The position numbers and the translations under genes were made by a program. A model generated the notes under the pieces. The model saw nothing but the letters and a program-made list of their open reading frames with translations, was not told where the DNA came from and did not search any database. Shown here one piece after another: positions 7,350-14,733 of a DNA stretch of 19,040 nt (positions are counted from its first letter, which is position 1; each line of letters starts with the position of its first letter). The DNA is from Limnoglobus sp. (GTDB lineage Bacteria; Planctomycetota; Planctomycetia; Gemmatales; Gemmataceae). The stretch is taken from the NCBI GenBank assembly GCA_025353985.1, contig JANXNT010000585.1:1-19040 (forward strand), read 5' to 3'.

Positions 7350-8366
7350 GTGGGCGTGAACGTGGCGGTAGTGGGTGCGACTGGTGCTGTCGGCGACTTG
7401 ATGCGTCGCGTACTCGTCGAACAGAAGTTTCCCGTGAAGACGATCCGGTTCCTGGCGAGCGAAAAATCGGCGGGCAAGACCGTCGAGTTCGCGGGGAAAT
7501 CGTACACGGTAGAAGCGATTCACGCGGATGCCTTCCGGGATATGCAGATCGTTCTCAGTTCGACGCCTTCGAGTGTGAGCAAAGAGTTTTCGCCGATTGC
7601 CGTAAAGGCCGGTGCGATCGTTGTAGACAATTCCTCCGCATGGCGAATGGACCCCGATTGCCCGCTCGTGGTGCCCGAAGTCAACCCCGAAGAATTGCAT
7701 CATGCAAAGAAGGGAATCGTCGCGAACCCGAACTGCGTGACGATCCCGCTTACGGTGGCCGTAAAGCCATTGATGGCACTCGCTAAGTTGAAGCGGATCA
7801 TCGTCTCGACGTATCAATCGTCTTCGGGCAAAGGCGCAAAAGGCCTCGCGGACTTCGAAACGCAACTGGGTGCCTACGCCAGTGGCAAGACGGTACCTGC
7901 GCCGACCGCACACCGTGCGCAACTCGCGGGCAACGTGATTACACTCGACTGGACTCTCGACCCGAACGGGTACACCGAGGAAGAAAATAAGGTCGTCAAC
8001 GAGACGAAAAAGATCCTCGGCGACGACACGATCGGCGTCTCGGCGACTTGCGTTCGCGTGCCGGTGAAGATCGCGCACTGCGAGTCGATCAACCTCGAAT
8101 TCGACCGGCCCATAAGCGTCGCCGAAGCGAAGGCGGCACTCGCGAACGCCCCTGGTGTCGTGCTGATGGACGAGATGCTCGGCGAGTTCCCGCAACCGAT
8201 TCACGCGGCGGGGACCGACCATACGTACGTCGGCCGCGTTCGCCTCGATCCGTCGAATCCGAACGCGATCAACATGTGGGTTGTTGCCGATAATCTCCGC
8301 AAAGGCGCGGCCACGAATGCCGTGCAGTGCGCGCTCGAACTCGTCAAACGTGGCATCGTGAAGTAG
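7350..8366 (+). CDS. asd: Aspartate-semialdehyde dehydrogenase
   Basis: The enzyme reduces aspartyl-4-phosphate with NADPH to aspartate semialdehyde, the branch point to lysine/diaminopimelate, threonine and methionine. Using the GTG start the protein is 338 residues, normal for the family. It has the N-terminal nucleotide motif VAVVGATGAVG, the DNSSAWRMD segment, the catalytic cysteine in VANPNCVTIPL (C129), the YQSSSGKG substrate loop and the RVPVKIAHCESI segment (R236, H243). AGGAG seven bases upstream supports GTG at 7350; the ATG at 7311 would add 13 residues before the dinucleotide fold and has no ribosome site. It is followed after 3 bp by truA and then aroA, an operon of housekeeping genes. 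Confidence 0.95.
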   Translation: MGVNVAVVGATGAVGDLMRRVLVEQKFPVKTIRFLASEKSAGKTVEFAGKSYTVEAIHADAFRDMQIVLSSTPSSVSKEFSPIAVKAGAIVVDNSSAWRMDPDCPLVVPEVNPEELHHAKKGIVANPNCVTIPLTVAVKPLMALAKLKRIIVSTYQSSSGKGAKGLADFETQLGAYASGKTVPAPTAHRAQLAGNVITLDWTLDPNGYTEEENKVVNETKKILGDDTIGVSATCVRVPVKIAHCESINLEFDRPISVAEAKAALANAPGVVLMDEMLGEFPQPIHAAGTDHTYVGRVRLDPSNPNAINMWVVADNLRKGAATNAVQCALELVKRGIVK

Positions 8367-8369
8367 CCG

Positions 8370-9107
8370 ATGCGCAATCTGAAATTCACCGTTCGCTACA
8401 ATAACACCGACTTCTCCGGTTGGCAGACGCAACCGGGATATCGCACAGTGCAAGAAACGATCGAAAAGGCATTCGGGGCAATCACACTCGAAGCGCGGGT
8501 GCGCATCAACTGTAGCGGGCGAACCGATGCCGGCGTGCATTCTGTCGGGCAGGTATTCAACGCTTTTACAGCCACGCAGATCGGTGCGGCGAAACTCGTG
8601 AAAGCGCTGAATTCTAAGCTCCCGGAAGACATCGCGATCACGGCTTGTGAAGAAGTGTCGCAGTCGTTCGATGCGAATTCGGATGCGGTCCGCAAGCTGT
8701 ATCGATATGTCATCAACGACACGCACATTCCCGATCCGTTTTTGCGGAAGTACGCCTGGCAGACGCGGCGAATCCTTGATGCCGCACGGATGCATCGCTC
8801 GGGGCAAGTCTTACTCGGGCGGCACGATTTTCGCTGTTTCGAAACGAACTACCCGAACCGCCTCACGAGCATTCGCACGATCACTCACTTCGCCGTCAGC
8901 CGTTTCGGCGAGTGCCTGTGGATCGACGTGGAAGCCGATGGCTTCCTGTACAACATGGTGCGAGCCATCGCTGGCACGCTGTACCAAATCGGCCGCGGTT
9001 ATTGGCCCGAAGAATATATGCAAACCGTGATCGACGGGATGGACCGCGGCATCGCCGGCCCCACGGCACCACCGGGCGGCTTGTTTCTCATCCGCGTCAC
9101 GTATTAA
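8370..9107 (+). CDS. truA: tRNA pseudouridine synthase A
   Basis: TruA converts uridines 38-40 in tRNA anticodon arms to pseudouridine. The 245-residue length is typical. The N-terminal FTVRYNNTDFSGWQTQP and the catalytic motif CSGRTDAGVHSVGQ with nucleophile D53 are clear. So are the YRYVI segment, the GRHDFRCFET motif and WIDVEADGFLYNMVRAIAGTL in the second half. It starts 3 bp after the asd stop and ends 8 bp before aroA, so it is translated from the same message. Nothing unusual is seen. Confidence 0.95.
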   Translation: MRNLKFTVRYNNTDFSGWQTQPGYRTVQETIEKAFGAITLEARVRINCSGRTDAGVHSVGQVFNAFTATQIGAAKLVKALNSKLPEDIAITACEEVSQSFDANSDAVRKLYRYVINDTHIPDPFLRKYAWQTRRILDAARMHRSGQVLLGRHDFRCFETNYPNRLTSIRTITHFAVSRFGECLWIDVEADGFLYNMVRAIAGTLYQIGRGYWPEEYMQTVIDGMDRGIAGPTAPPGGLFLIRVTY

Positions 9108-9115
9108 AGGCGTAT

Positions 9116-10453
9116 ATGAACTCGCACACCTACCCCGCCGAGTTGGCGCTCGCGACGCACGATGGCCCGATTGATGCCACGGTGACTGTGCCGGGGAGTA
9201 AAAGCATTACGAATCGGGCGCTTGTGTTGGCGGCGCTGGCGAGCCAAGAATCGGGTTGCGAACTCACCGGTGCGTTACAAAGCGAAGACACTGAGGTGAT
9301 GCTCGATTGCCTTATGCAACTCGGTTTCGGTGTGACTGCCGACTGGCCGCATTGCCAAATTGCTTTTGCTAAGAACACCAGTGGCTGGATCATTTCCGCG
9401 AAGGAAGCGAAGCTATTCGTCGGCAATTCGGGCACCACCGTTCGCTTCCTCACGGCGATGCTCGGCCTCGGGGATGGGCGGTACGAACTCGATGGCGTGT
9501 CGCGAATGCGCGAGCGACCGATTCAGGATTTACTGAGCGCGTTACACGATTTGGGCGTCACCGCGACCAGCGCGAACGGCACCGGTTGCCCACCCGTGAC
9601 GATTCACGCCGACGGCTGGAAAACGAACCGCGTGGCGGTTCGTGGCTCGATTTCCAGTCAATTCCTCAGTGGACTGCTTCTCGCCGCGCCGTTTGCGGGC
9701 CGCACGATCGATGTCGCCGTGACTGGCGAACTCGTTTCGGTTCCGTACGTCGATATGACGCTGCGAATGCTGACGAGTTGGGGTGGGGACTTTCGACATT
9801 TGAAGTCCGAAAACGCCTATCGCGTCGAGCCGATCTCGTACACCGCTGCGAATCGCCCACCCGCCACATACGCCATCGAACCCGATGCTTCGTCGGCGAG
9901 TTACTTCTTTGCGGCAGCGGCCATTCACGGCGGACAGGTTCGCTTGCGAAACATGCCCGACCTGAGTTTGCAAGGCGATATCCGCTTTGCGCACGTACTG
10001 GAACAGATGGGGTGTACGCTGGAGCGGCAGGGTTGCGACATGCTTCTTCGACGCGATTCGGGCACGCTTAGTGGCGTCGATGTCGATATGAACGACATCA
10101 GCGATACCGTCATGACGCTTGCTGCGGTGGCATGCTTTGCGGAAGGGCCAACGACGATCCGCAACGTCGCACACATTCGCCACAAGGAAACGGATCGCAT
10201 TGCGGCAGTGGCAATTGAACTGCGTAAATTTGGCGTCACCGTCGAAGAACGCGATGACGGCCTGACGATCCATCCGGTGCCAATCGCGAAGATGACTGGC
10301 TGTGCGGTCGATACCTACAACGATCACCGCATGGCCATGAGCTTCGCGCTCATCGCCCGCAAAGTCCCCGGCACCACCATCCGCAACCCCGCATGCGTCG
10401 CCAAAACCTACCCCGGTTTCTGGGCGGATTTCGACGCGATTTTCGCAAAATGA
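9116..10453 (+). CDS. aroA: 3-phosphoshikimate 1-carboxyvinyltransferase (EPSP synthase)
   Basis: The enzyme joins phosphoenolpyruvate to shikimate-3-phosphate in the chorismate pathway. The 445-residue protein has all main signatures: VPGSKSITNRALVLAALA (K29, S30 and R34 bind substrate), the PEP loop GNSGTTVRFLTAML (103-116), RMRERPIQDLL, SSQFLSGLLLAAPF, the HKETDRIAA motif and the C-terminal YNDHRMAMSFAL. The start at 9116 has AAAGG about six bases upstream, overlapping the truA stop; an open frame extends further upstream but only inside truA. It is the last gene of the asd-truA-aroA operon. A repeat element begins 8 bp after its stop. Confidence 0.95.
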   Translation: MNSHTYPAELALATHDGPIDATVTVPGSKSITNRALVLAALASQESGCELTGALQSEDTEVMLDCLMQLGFGVTADWPHCQIAFAKNTSGWIISAKEAKLFVGNSGTTVRFLTAMLGLGDGRYELDGVSRMRERPIQDLLSALHDLGVTATSANGTGCPPVTIHADGWKTNRVAVRGSISSQFLSGLLLAAPFAGRTIDVAVTGELVSVPYVDMTLRMLTSWGGDFRHLKSENAYRVEPISYTAANRPPATYAIEPDASSASYFFAAAAIHGGQVRLRNMPDLSLQGDIRFAHVLEQMGCTLERQGCDMLLRRDSGTLSGVDVDMNDISDTVMTLAAVACFAEGPTTIRNVAHIRHKETDRIAAVAIELRKFGVTVEERDDGLTIHPVPIAKMTGCAVDTYNDHRMAMSFALIARKVPGTTIRNPACVAKTYPGFWADFDAIFAK

Positions 10454-10461
10454 CCCGTTGC

Positions 10462-10793
10462 AATCGACGTAAATCCGAATTGCGAAAGTTTTAAAACCGT
10501 GTTTTTCGTGTTTTTTCGTCTCAATAAGCCCCTTTTTGATCGGTTTTCGCTGATTTGTGTCGGGGTCATTTGCCGTATCCTGCGATGCGGAATCGGTTTG
10601 TGTCGAGGGACATCGATTACGCATAAGAGACGACTACGACCCTTTCGCGTCCTAAAGCGCCTTTTCTATGTCATTGCGCGCCTTTTCTATGTCACCGCGC
10701 GCACTTTCTATGTCATTGCGCGCCTTTTCTATGTCACTCCGTGCGCGCTAACAATTCTGACTTACGTCATTTCCACGCAAACTTATTGACTCC
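10462..10793 (-). repeat. Intergenic repeat element, copy B (inverted relative to copy A)
   Basis: This 332 bp segment is the reverse-complement counterpart of 1488-1820. Its terminal inverted repeats are GACGTAAATCCGAATT (10466-10481) and AATTCTGACTTACGTC (10753-10768). Outside the right repeat, CATTTCCACGCAAACTTATT and GACTCC are also shared exactly with copy A. The end beginning AATCGACGTAA faces the 3' end of aroA, just as the same end of copy A forms the 3' end of the methyltransferase gene. The interior contains four 21 bp tandem repeats. An open frame on the plus strand (10499-10789) reads as a seven-residue repeat only because of the 21 bp period and is not taken as a gene. Confidence 0.75.
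10657..10740. repeat. Four tandem 21 bp direct repeats (iteron-like) within copy B
   Basis: CTATGTCA occurs at 10666, 10687, 10708 and 10729, exactly 21 bp apart. Each is flanked by a TTTT or CTTT stretch and by GCGCGC-type sequence. Units differ at one to four positions. There are no spacers, so this is not a CRISPR array. Two DNA helical turns per unit would place each copy on the same face, as in protein-binding iterons. Confidence 0.85.
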
Positions 10794-11151
10794 TAAAAAT
10801 TGTGTGGGCGACAGAATTTTTGTCAGATTTCGAACGCGGATCCGTTACATTTCACGAAGACGTTCGTGCCACCCGCTGCGCGAGCAAGGGGTTGGATTTC
10901 CACGGTCGAGCGACTTTGTGAAGTTGTCTGCGGGTACCCTTGCGCAGCGGGCTGGCTGGATTAGACATCCGTGACAATTGCGAACGCACTAAAACGGGTT
11001 GTCTCGCACCCGACACCTTGCGGGGAATCGGCTCGGTGTTGTTTTACATGCACACCGGTTCTGAGAGTTTCCGCCCCCCACGCTTCGCTACGCAGAGCCT
11101 TCGCGGCGCGGCTAAACGCCGATGTGGCTAACATCTTTCGCGGTGGCGGGG
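10794..11151. other. Gene-free spacer between repeat copy B and the protease gene
   Basis: No convincing coding region or RNA gene is seen in these ~360 bp. Small open frames here lack ribosome sites and family resemblance. The segment holds a near-palindrome GACAGAATTTTTGTC (10810-10824), the inverted repeat listed separately, and leads into a possible -10 box. Confidence 0.5.
10871..10951. repeat. Imperfect inverted repeat with CCCGCTGCGC arms
   Basis: CCCGCTGCGC (10872-10881), followed by GAGCAAGGGG, pairs with ACCCTTGCGCAGCGGG (10936-10951) apart from a small bulge. The loop is ~45 bases. It could be a dispersed intergenic hairpin or part of a transcript leader; there is no T-run, so it is not an obvious terminator. 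Confidence 0.5.
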
Positions 11152-11157
11152 TACAAT
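11152..11157 (+). promoter_or_regulatory. Possible -10 box of the protease gene
   Basis: TACAAT lies ~38 bp before the preferred ATG at 11195. No good -35 hexamer is visible 16-18 bp upstream, so the call is weak. If real, it places the upstream ATG at 11156 outside the message. Confidence 0.25.
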
Positions 11158-11194
11158 GTCTTCGTTCGGTTTGGCGTACTCTGGGAGCAATCTC

Positions 11195-12415
11195 ATGGCG
11201 AATTTGCGTTGGTCGATGCTGGTGTTTTTCGGGCTAATTCTCGCGCAATTCGTTCCCGCGTCGCTGGTGTTTGCACAGGAAGCGGACGGTTCGAAGATTT
11301 ACAAAAAAGTGGTGCCATCGGTGGTCTGGATTCATTCGAATCGGCCACGCGGTTACGCGACGGGCACGGGCACGCTGATCGATCTCGACCGCAAATTGGT
11401 GCTCACGAATTATCACGTTGTCGAAGAGGAACCGACCGCGAAACTGTACTTCCCCACGATCTCTAACGGTCAGCCGAAAGCCGAGAAAAAGTATTACAAG
11501 GATCGCGCCAGCTTGGCGATCAGTGGGCGAGTCGTGGCGAGAGACAAGCGGGCGGACCTAGCGCTGATTCAACTGGAGCGCGTGCCCGAAGGCATCGTTG
11601 CGGTGCCGCTTTCGCTGACGGGTGCGGAGCCGGGGCAGGCGGTGCATTCGATCGGGAACACGGGCAAATCGGATGCGCTTTGGGGATACTTACAAGGCAA
11701 GGTTCGCACGGTGGCGGACAAGAAATGGAAGGCGCAACTCGAGCCGGGCCGCGTGCTCGAATTTCATGCAAAAGTGGTCGAAACCGACTCGGCGACGAAC
11801 CCCGGCGACAGTGGCGGACCGCTCGTAAACGAGAAGGGCGAACTCGTCGGCGTCACGCAAGGCGGGGCGCTCGATGCGCAATTACTCAGTACGTTTATCG
11901 ATGTTTCCGAAGTGCGTCGCCTCATGAACAGCGACGACGTGAAGCGGATTCGCGGCGGCTCGAAAGTGACCGCCACGGTGACGAAACGAACGACCGCCAC
12001 GACGCTGAGCGATGCGGCGAAAATGTTCAAGGAAGAGACCACGAAGGCGGCACAAACCGACATCGACGACTTCTTCAAGACGCAGAAACTCGATGTCCTC
12101 GTCGAGACGTTCGCAGCGGTGCCGATGAAGGACGCGGAGAAGGTCAAGGCGATGAAATCGACCGAGCGTATCGCGTACATGAAGGACTGGTCGAAGTCGC
12201 GCGTGGCGACCGAGAAAGCGAGTGGCTTTGGCATCCTGATTTGTAACGATCCCAAATCGCTGTACGTCGATCTCACGGAGGATGCGAAAGCGCGTTTCCC
12301 CGATGATTTTGCGATCAAAGTTCGCGATAAACTGATCGACGGTTTGAAGAAAGACAAGCGCGACGAATCGCTCACCGAAGTCTTAAAAATGATCCGCGAC
12401 AACATTAAGAAATAG
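11195..12415 (+). CDS. Secreted trypsin-like serine protease with C-terminal TPM-like domain
   Basis: The 406-residue protein begins with a signal peptide (MANLRW, then hydrophobic SMLVFFGLILAQFVPASLVFA, likely cut after A27), so it is probably exported to the periplasm. A trypsin-like fold follows with a complete triad: H74 in LTNYHVVE, D121 in KRADLALIQL and S206 in NPGDSGGPL. There is no PDZ domain. A Thr/Lys-rich linker (~240-265) leads to a C-terminal region (about 270-395) whose FGILICNDPKSLYVDL and long helix ending LKMIRDNIKK resemble a TPM domain. GGGAG seven bases upstream supports ATG 11195; the in-frame ATG at 11156 would put 13 polar residues before the signal peptide. The pseudo-receiver gene follows after 4 bp. 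HtrA-like quality control is possible, but the substrate is unknown. Confidence 0.85.
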   Translation: MANLRWSMLVFFGLILAQFVPASLVFAQEADGSKIYKKVVPSVVWIHSNRPRGYATGTGTLIDLDRKLVLTNYHVVEEEPTAKLYFPTISNGQPKAEKKYYKDRASLAISGRVVARDKRADLALIQLERVPEGIVAVPLSLTGAEPGQAVHSIGNTGKSDALWGYLQGKVRTVADKKWKAQLEPGRVLEFHAKVVETDSATNPGDSGGPLVNEKGELVGVTQGGALDAQLLSTFIDVSEVRRLMNSDDVKRIRGGSKVTATVTKRTTATTLSDAAKMFKEETTKAAQTDIDDFFKTQKLDVLVETFAAVPMKDAEKVKAMKSTERIAYMKDWSKSRVATEKASGFGILICNDPKSLYVDLTEDAKARFPDDFAIKVRDKLIDGLKKDKRDESLTEVLKMIRDNIKK

Positions 12416-12419
12416 ATTC

Positions 12420-12782
12420 ATGCACGGTTTTTTGCTCAGCGACGATCTCATTTTCAGCAGCCGAATCACCGGCACCGCTCGCGCACACGGTGGCACACTC
12501 ACCGTGTTTCGCGATGCCGAGAAATTGCTCGATATTCTCACCGCTCAACCCGTCGCGATCATTCTCGATTTACACAACACCACGCTCAACTTAACCATAT
12601 TTTTGGCGAAACTACGCGCGGATTTTTCGCCGATTCCGAAGGTCATTGCGTACGGTTCGCACGTCGATGCGGAACGACTTCGTGCCGCCCGCAGTGCCGG
12701 TTGCGATCTGGTGCTGCCGCGTAGTGCATTCGTGGATCGACTCGAAACGGATTTGCCGCAATGGCTCAGCGGCCTGATTTGA
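12420..12782 (+). CDS. Small receiver-like (pseudo-response-regulator) protein
   Basis: The 120-residue protein has the alternating strand/helix pattern of a CheY-like receiver and no output domain. Visible features are an acidic pair early on (D8, D9), AIILDLHN with a candidate phospho-acceptor D50, the strand KVIAYGSHVDAERL, and AGCDLVLPRSAF where receivers normally carry the conserved lysine before proline. That lysine is missing, so phosphorylation may be weak or absent. It begins 4 bp after the protease gene with no separate ribosome site, implying translational coupling. Its 3' end overlaps the convergent SWIM-motif gene by 17 bp. A role as a protein-interaction module is inferred. Confidence 0.7.
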   Translation: MHGFLLSDDLIFSSRITGTARAHGGTLTVFRDAEKLLDILTAQPVAIILDLHNTTLNLTIFLAKLRADFSPIPKVIAYGSHVDAERLRAARSAGCDLVLPRSAFVDRLETDLPQWLSGLI

Positions 12783-13113
12783 TGCGTTTCACATATCCTT
12801 CGCGGATGAGTGCCCGCAAACCGGCGATGTGGCGACAGGTATTTCGAGACAGAAAGCCCATGCATTCGCAGGTGCAATCGGTTGGTCTGCCGACGCGAAC
12901 GTGATAGAGATTACCGAGGCCGAGGCGGTGGACTTCGAAGCCGCGGCCGCCGATTTCGCAGCGAATTTCGCGAAATGTGTAGTTCTGCGAGACGTTGCCA
13001 ACTTGGATGCGGAACACCCCGACGCCACGCTCGTCGCGCTCGCGGATGAGTCGGATCGAACGGGGATTCGTCATCGGTTTCGCCACACTTTGGACTGTTT
13101 CCGTGCCACACAT
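12766..13113 (-). CDS. Small SWIM-type zinc-finger protein
   Basis: The 115-residue product (or 102 residues if started at the ATG ending at 13074) has a beta-rich N-terminal half (GVGVFRIQVGNVSQNYTF, HVRVG). Near the C-terminus is the motif C80-T-C-E-C84 ... C93-R-H95 followed by a helix (IAGLRALIREG), which fits the SWIM pattern CxC-xn-CxH. SWIM fingers bind DNA or proteins and usually occur within larger helicases or transposases; here the motif stands nearly alone. Neither start has a strong ribosome site. It converges on the pseudo-receiver gene, with a 17 bp overlap of 3' ends. The family call rests on the motif only. Confidence 0.65.
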   Translation of the reverse strand: MCGTETVQSVAKPMTNPRSIRLIRERDERGVGVFRIQVGNVSQNYTFREIRCEIGGRGFEVHRLGLGNLYHVRVGRPTDCTCECMGFLSRNTCRHIAGLRALIREGYVKRIKSGR

Positions 13114-13163
13114 TCATTAGAATTCTAGCAAAACAGGTACCGCAATCCGGAATGAGTTTTCCC

Positions 13164-14018
13164 ATGCGTTTCACGAAGATGCACGGCCTCGGAAACGACT
13201 ACGTTTACGTCGACGGTTTCGCCGAAGCCCCGATCTCAGACCCGGCCGCAGTCAGCATTGCGGTCAGCGACCGGCACTTCGGGATCGGTTCCGATGGCCT
13301 GATTTTGATTGTGCCTTCGGACAAAGCTGACGCCCGAATGCGGATGTTCAACGCGGATGGTTCGGAATCTGAAATGTGCGGGAACGGCCTGCGTTGCGTG
13401 GCGAAATACGTTTACGATCACGGCATTTGCAAGAAGCCACAACTGCGGCTCGAAACGGGGCGTGGCATCCTGACGGTTGATCTCGAAACCGAAGGTGGCA
13501 AAGTTCGCCGCGTGCGGGTGAACATGGGCGAGCCGATCCTCGAAGCGGCAAAAATACCGACGACGTTACCCGGCGATCCGCCGGTGAATGCGGCACTCGT
13601 TGCGGGCGATAACACCTTCCAGGCGACGTGTGTATCGATGGGCAACCCGCACGCGGTGATGTTCGTCGGCGAGGAATATTTCGCGCAGACGGGCCGCGAT
13701 CTCGTGGCGATTTACGGGCCGCTCATCGAGAATGCGAGTGCGTTCCCGAGGCGGATTAACGCCCACTTCGTGAAGGTGCATTCCAAAAACGAAGCGACGA
13801 TGCGGACGTGGGAACGCGGTAGCGGAATCACGCTGGCGTGCGGAACGGGGGCGTGTGCGGTCTGCGTGGCGGGCGTGCTGACGGGGCATACGGATCGCAA
13901 ATTGCTCGCGCACTTGCCCGGTGGCGATCTCGAATTGGAGTGGTCTGCGGCAGACAATTCGGTGTATATGACTGGTCCCGCCACGGAAGTGTTTAGCGGC
14001 GAATGGCACGGAGGCTGA
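13164..14018 (+). CDS. dapF: Diaminopimelate epimerase
   Basis: DapF interconverts LL- and meso-diaminopimelate, giving lysine and the peptidoglycan cross-linking residue. The 284-residue protein starts MRFTKMHGLGNDYV, the usual family start. Both catalytic cysteines are present: C72 in EMCGNGLRC and C226 in TLACGTGAC. GMGNPH-type (VSMGNPHAVMF) and ERGSG motifs also match. An ATG at 13152 would add four residues, but GAG seven bases before 13164 fits better; both ribosome sites are weak. It leads an operon: the next gene starts 1 bp after its stop, with a GGAGG site inside the dapF end. Confidence 0.95.
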   Translation: MRFTKMHGLGNDYVYVDGFAEAPISDPAAVSIAVSDRHFGIGSDGLILIVPSDKADARMRMFNADGSESEMCGNGLRCVAKYVYDHGICKKPQLRLETGRGILTVDLETEGGKVRRVRVNMGEPILEAAKIPTTLPGDPPVNAALVAGDNTFQATCVSMGNPHAVMFVGEEYFAQTGRDLVAIYGPLIENASAFPRRINAHFVKVHSKNEATMRTWERGSGITLACGTGACAVCVAGVLTGHTDRKLLAHLPGGDLELEWSAADNSVYMTGPATEVFSGEWHGG

Positions 14019-14019
14019 C

Positions 14020-14733
14020 ATGAAAATCCGAAACCCGAAGCTCATCCGCGGTGCGGCGTGGCTCGGCGCGAATGCCGCCGTCGGCCTGTTCCGCACGCTG
14101 CGATTCCAGCATCAACCGCTCGGCCCAGAGATGATTCTCAATCGCGTGTCGCACCCGGATCGCTTCCTCTATTCGATCTGGCACGAAAATTTAATGTTGC
14201 CGACGATCGCGTATGGCGGGCCAGATATCGCCGTGCTGATTAGCGCGCACGCCGATGGCCAACTTCTCGGCGGGTTGATTCAGCGGATGGGAATGGGCAT
14301 GGTTCTCGGCTCGACGACGCGCGGCGGGGCCGATGCGGTGCGGCAACTCGTGCGGCCCGATACACCGTGGCGAAACGTCGCGATTACGCCCGATGGCCCA
14401 CGCGGACCCCGGCGAATCGTACAACCCGGCGTGATCTATGTCGCATCGCGAACGGGCATGAAAATCGTGCCGATCGGCGTCGGGTACAACCGACCTTGGC
14501 GATTTAAAAGCTGGGACCGTTTCGCGGTGCCGAAGCCGTGCTCGCGTGCGAAATGCGTCACGGGGGAACCGATCCTCGTTCCGCCAAAACTGCGTGCGGA
14601 ACAACTCGAACCGTACCGAATCATCGTGCAAGCCGAGATGGAGCGCTTGAGCGAGATCGCCGAAAATTGGGCGATTACGAACCGCTTGGTTGTGCCCGCC
14701 CTCACGCCATTTCCGTTACGGCTCGCATCGTGA
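14020..14733 (+). CDS. DUF374 / lysophospholipid acyltransferase-family protein
   Basis: The 237-residue protein has the DUF374 pattern: FLYSIWHENLMLP (H55, probable acyltransferase histidine), LISAHADGQLLGGLIQRMG, the GSTTRGG motif (98-104) and the conserved AITPDGPRGPRR (121-132), then IVPIGVGYNRPW. The family is related to lipid A and glycerolipid acyltransferases and is often encoded near envelope genes; its reaction is not firmly established. It probably acts at the inner face of the cytoplasmic membrane. GGAGG lies five bases before the ATG. It is 1 bp downstream of dapF and its stop overlaps the next gene's GTG by four bases, so all three are co-translated. Confidence 0.88.
   Translation: MKIRNPKLIRGAAWLGANAAVGLFRTLRFQHQPLGPEMILNRVSHPDRFLYSIWHENLMLPTIAYGGPDIAVLISAHADGQLLGGLIQRMGMGMVLGSTTRGGADAVRQLVRPDTPWRNVAITPDGPRGPRRIVQPGVIYVASRTGMKIVPIGVGYNRPWRFKSWDRFAVPKPCSRAKCVTGEPILVPPKLRAEQLEPYRIIVQAEMERLSEIAENWAITNRLVVPALTPFPLRLAS

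Noticed and set aside
7332..8807. 491-codon open frame antisense to asd and truA
   Set aside because: Arg/His-rich composition typical of antisense shadows, no recognisable domain, and both sense genes are certain.
9542..10624. 360-codon open frame antisense to aroA, running into repeat copy B
   Set aside because: aroA is complete and unambiguous on the other strand; this frame shows no domain.
10657..10740. Possible CRISPR array
   Set aside because: Units are contiguous 21 bp direct repeats with no unique spacers, and no cas genes are present.
10499..10789. Open frame reading as ARLFYV-type seven-residue repeats
   Set aside because: The periodic peptide follows directly from the 21 bp DNA repeat inside an intergenic element, and no ribosome site is evident.
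10454..11194. tRNA or rRNA gene in the largest spacer
   Set aside because: No cloverleaf, T-loop-like GGTTCGA motif or rRNA segment was found by eye; a covariance scan was not possible.
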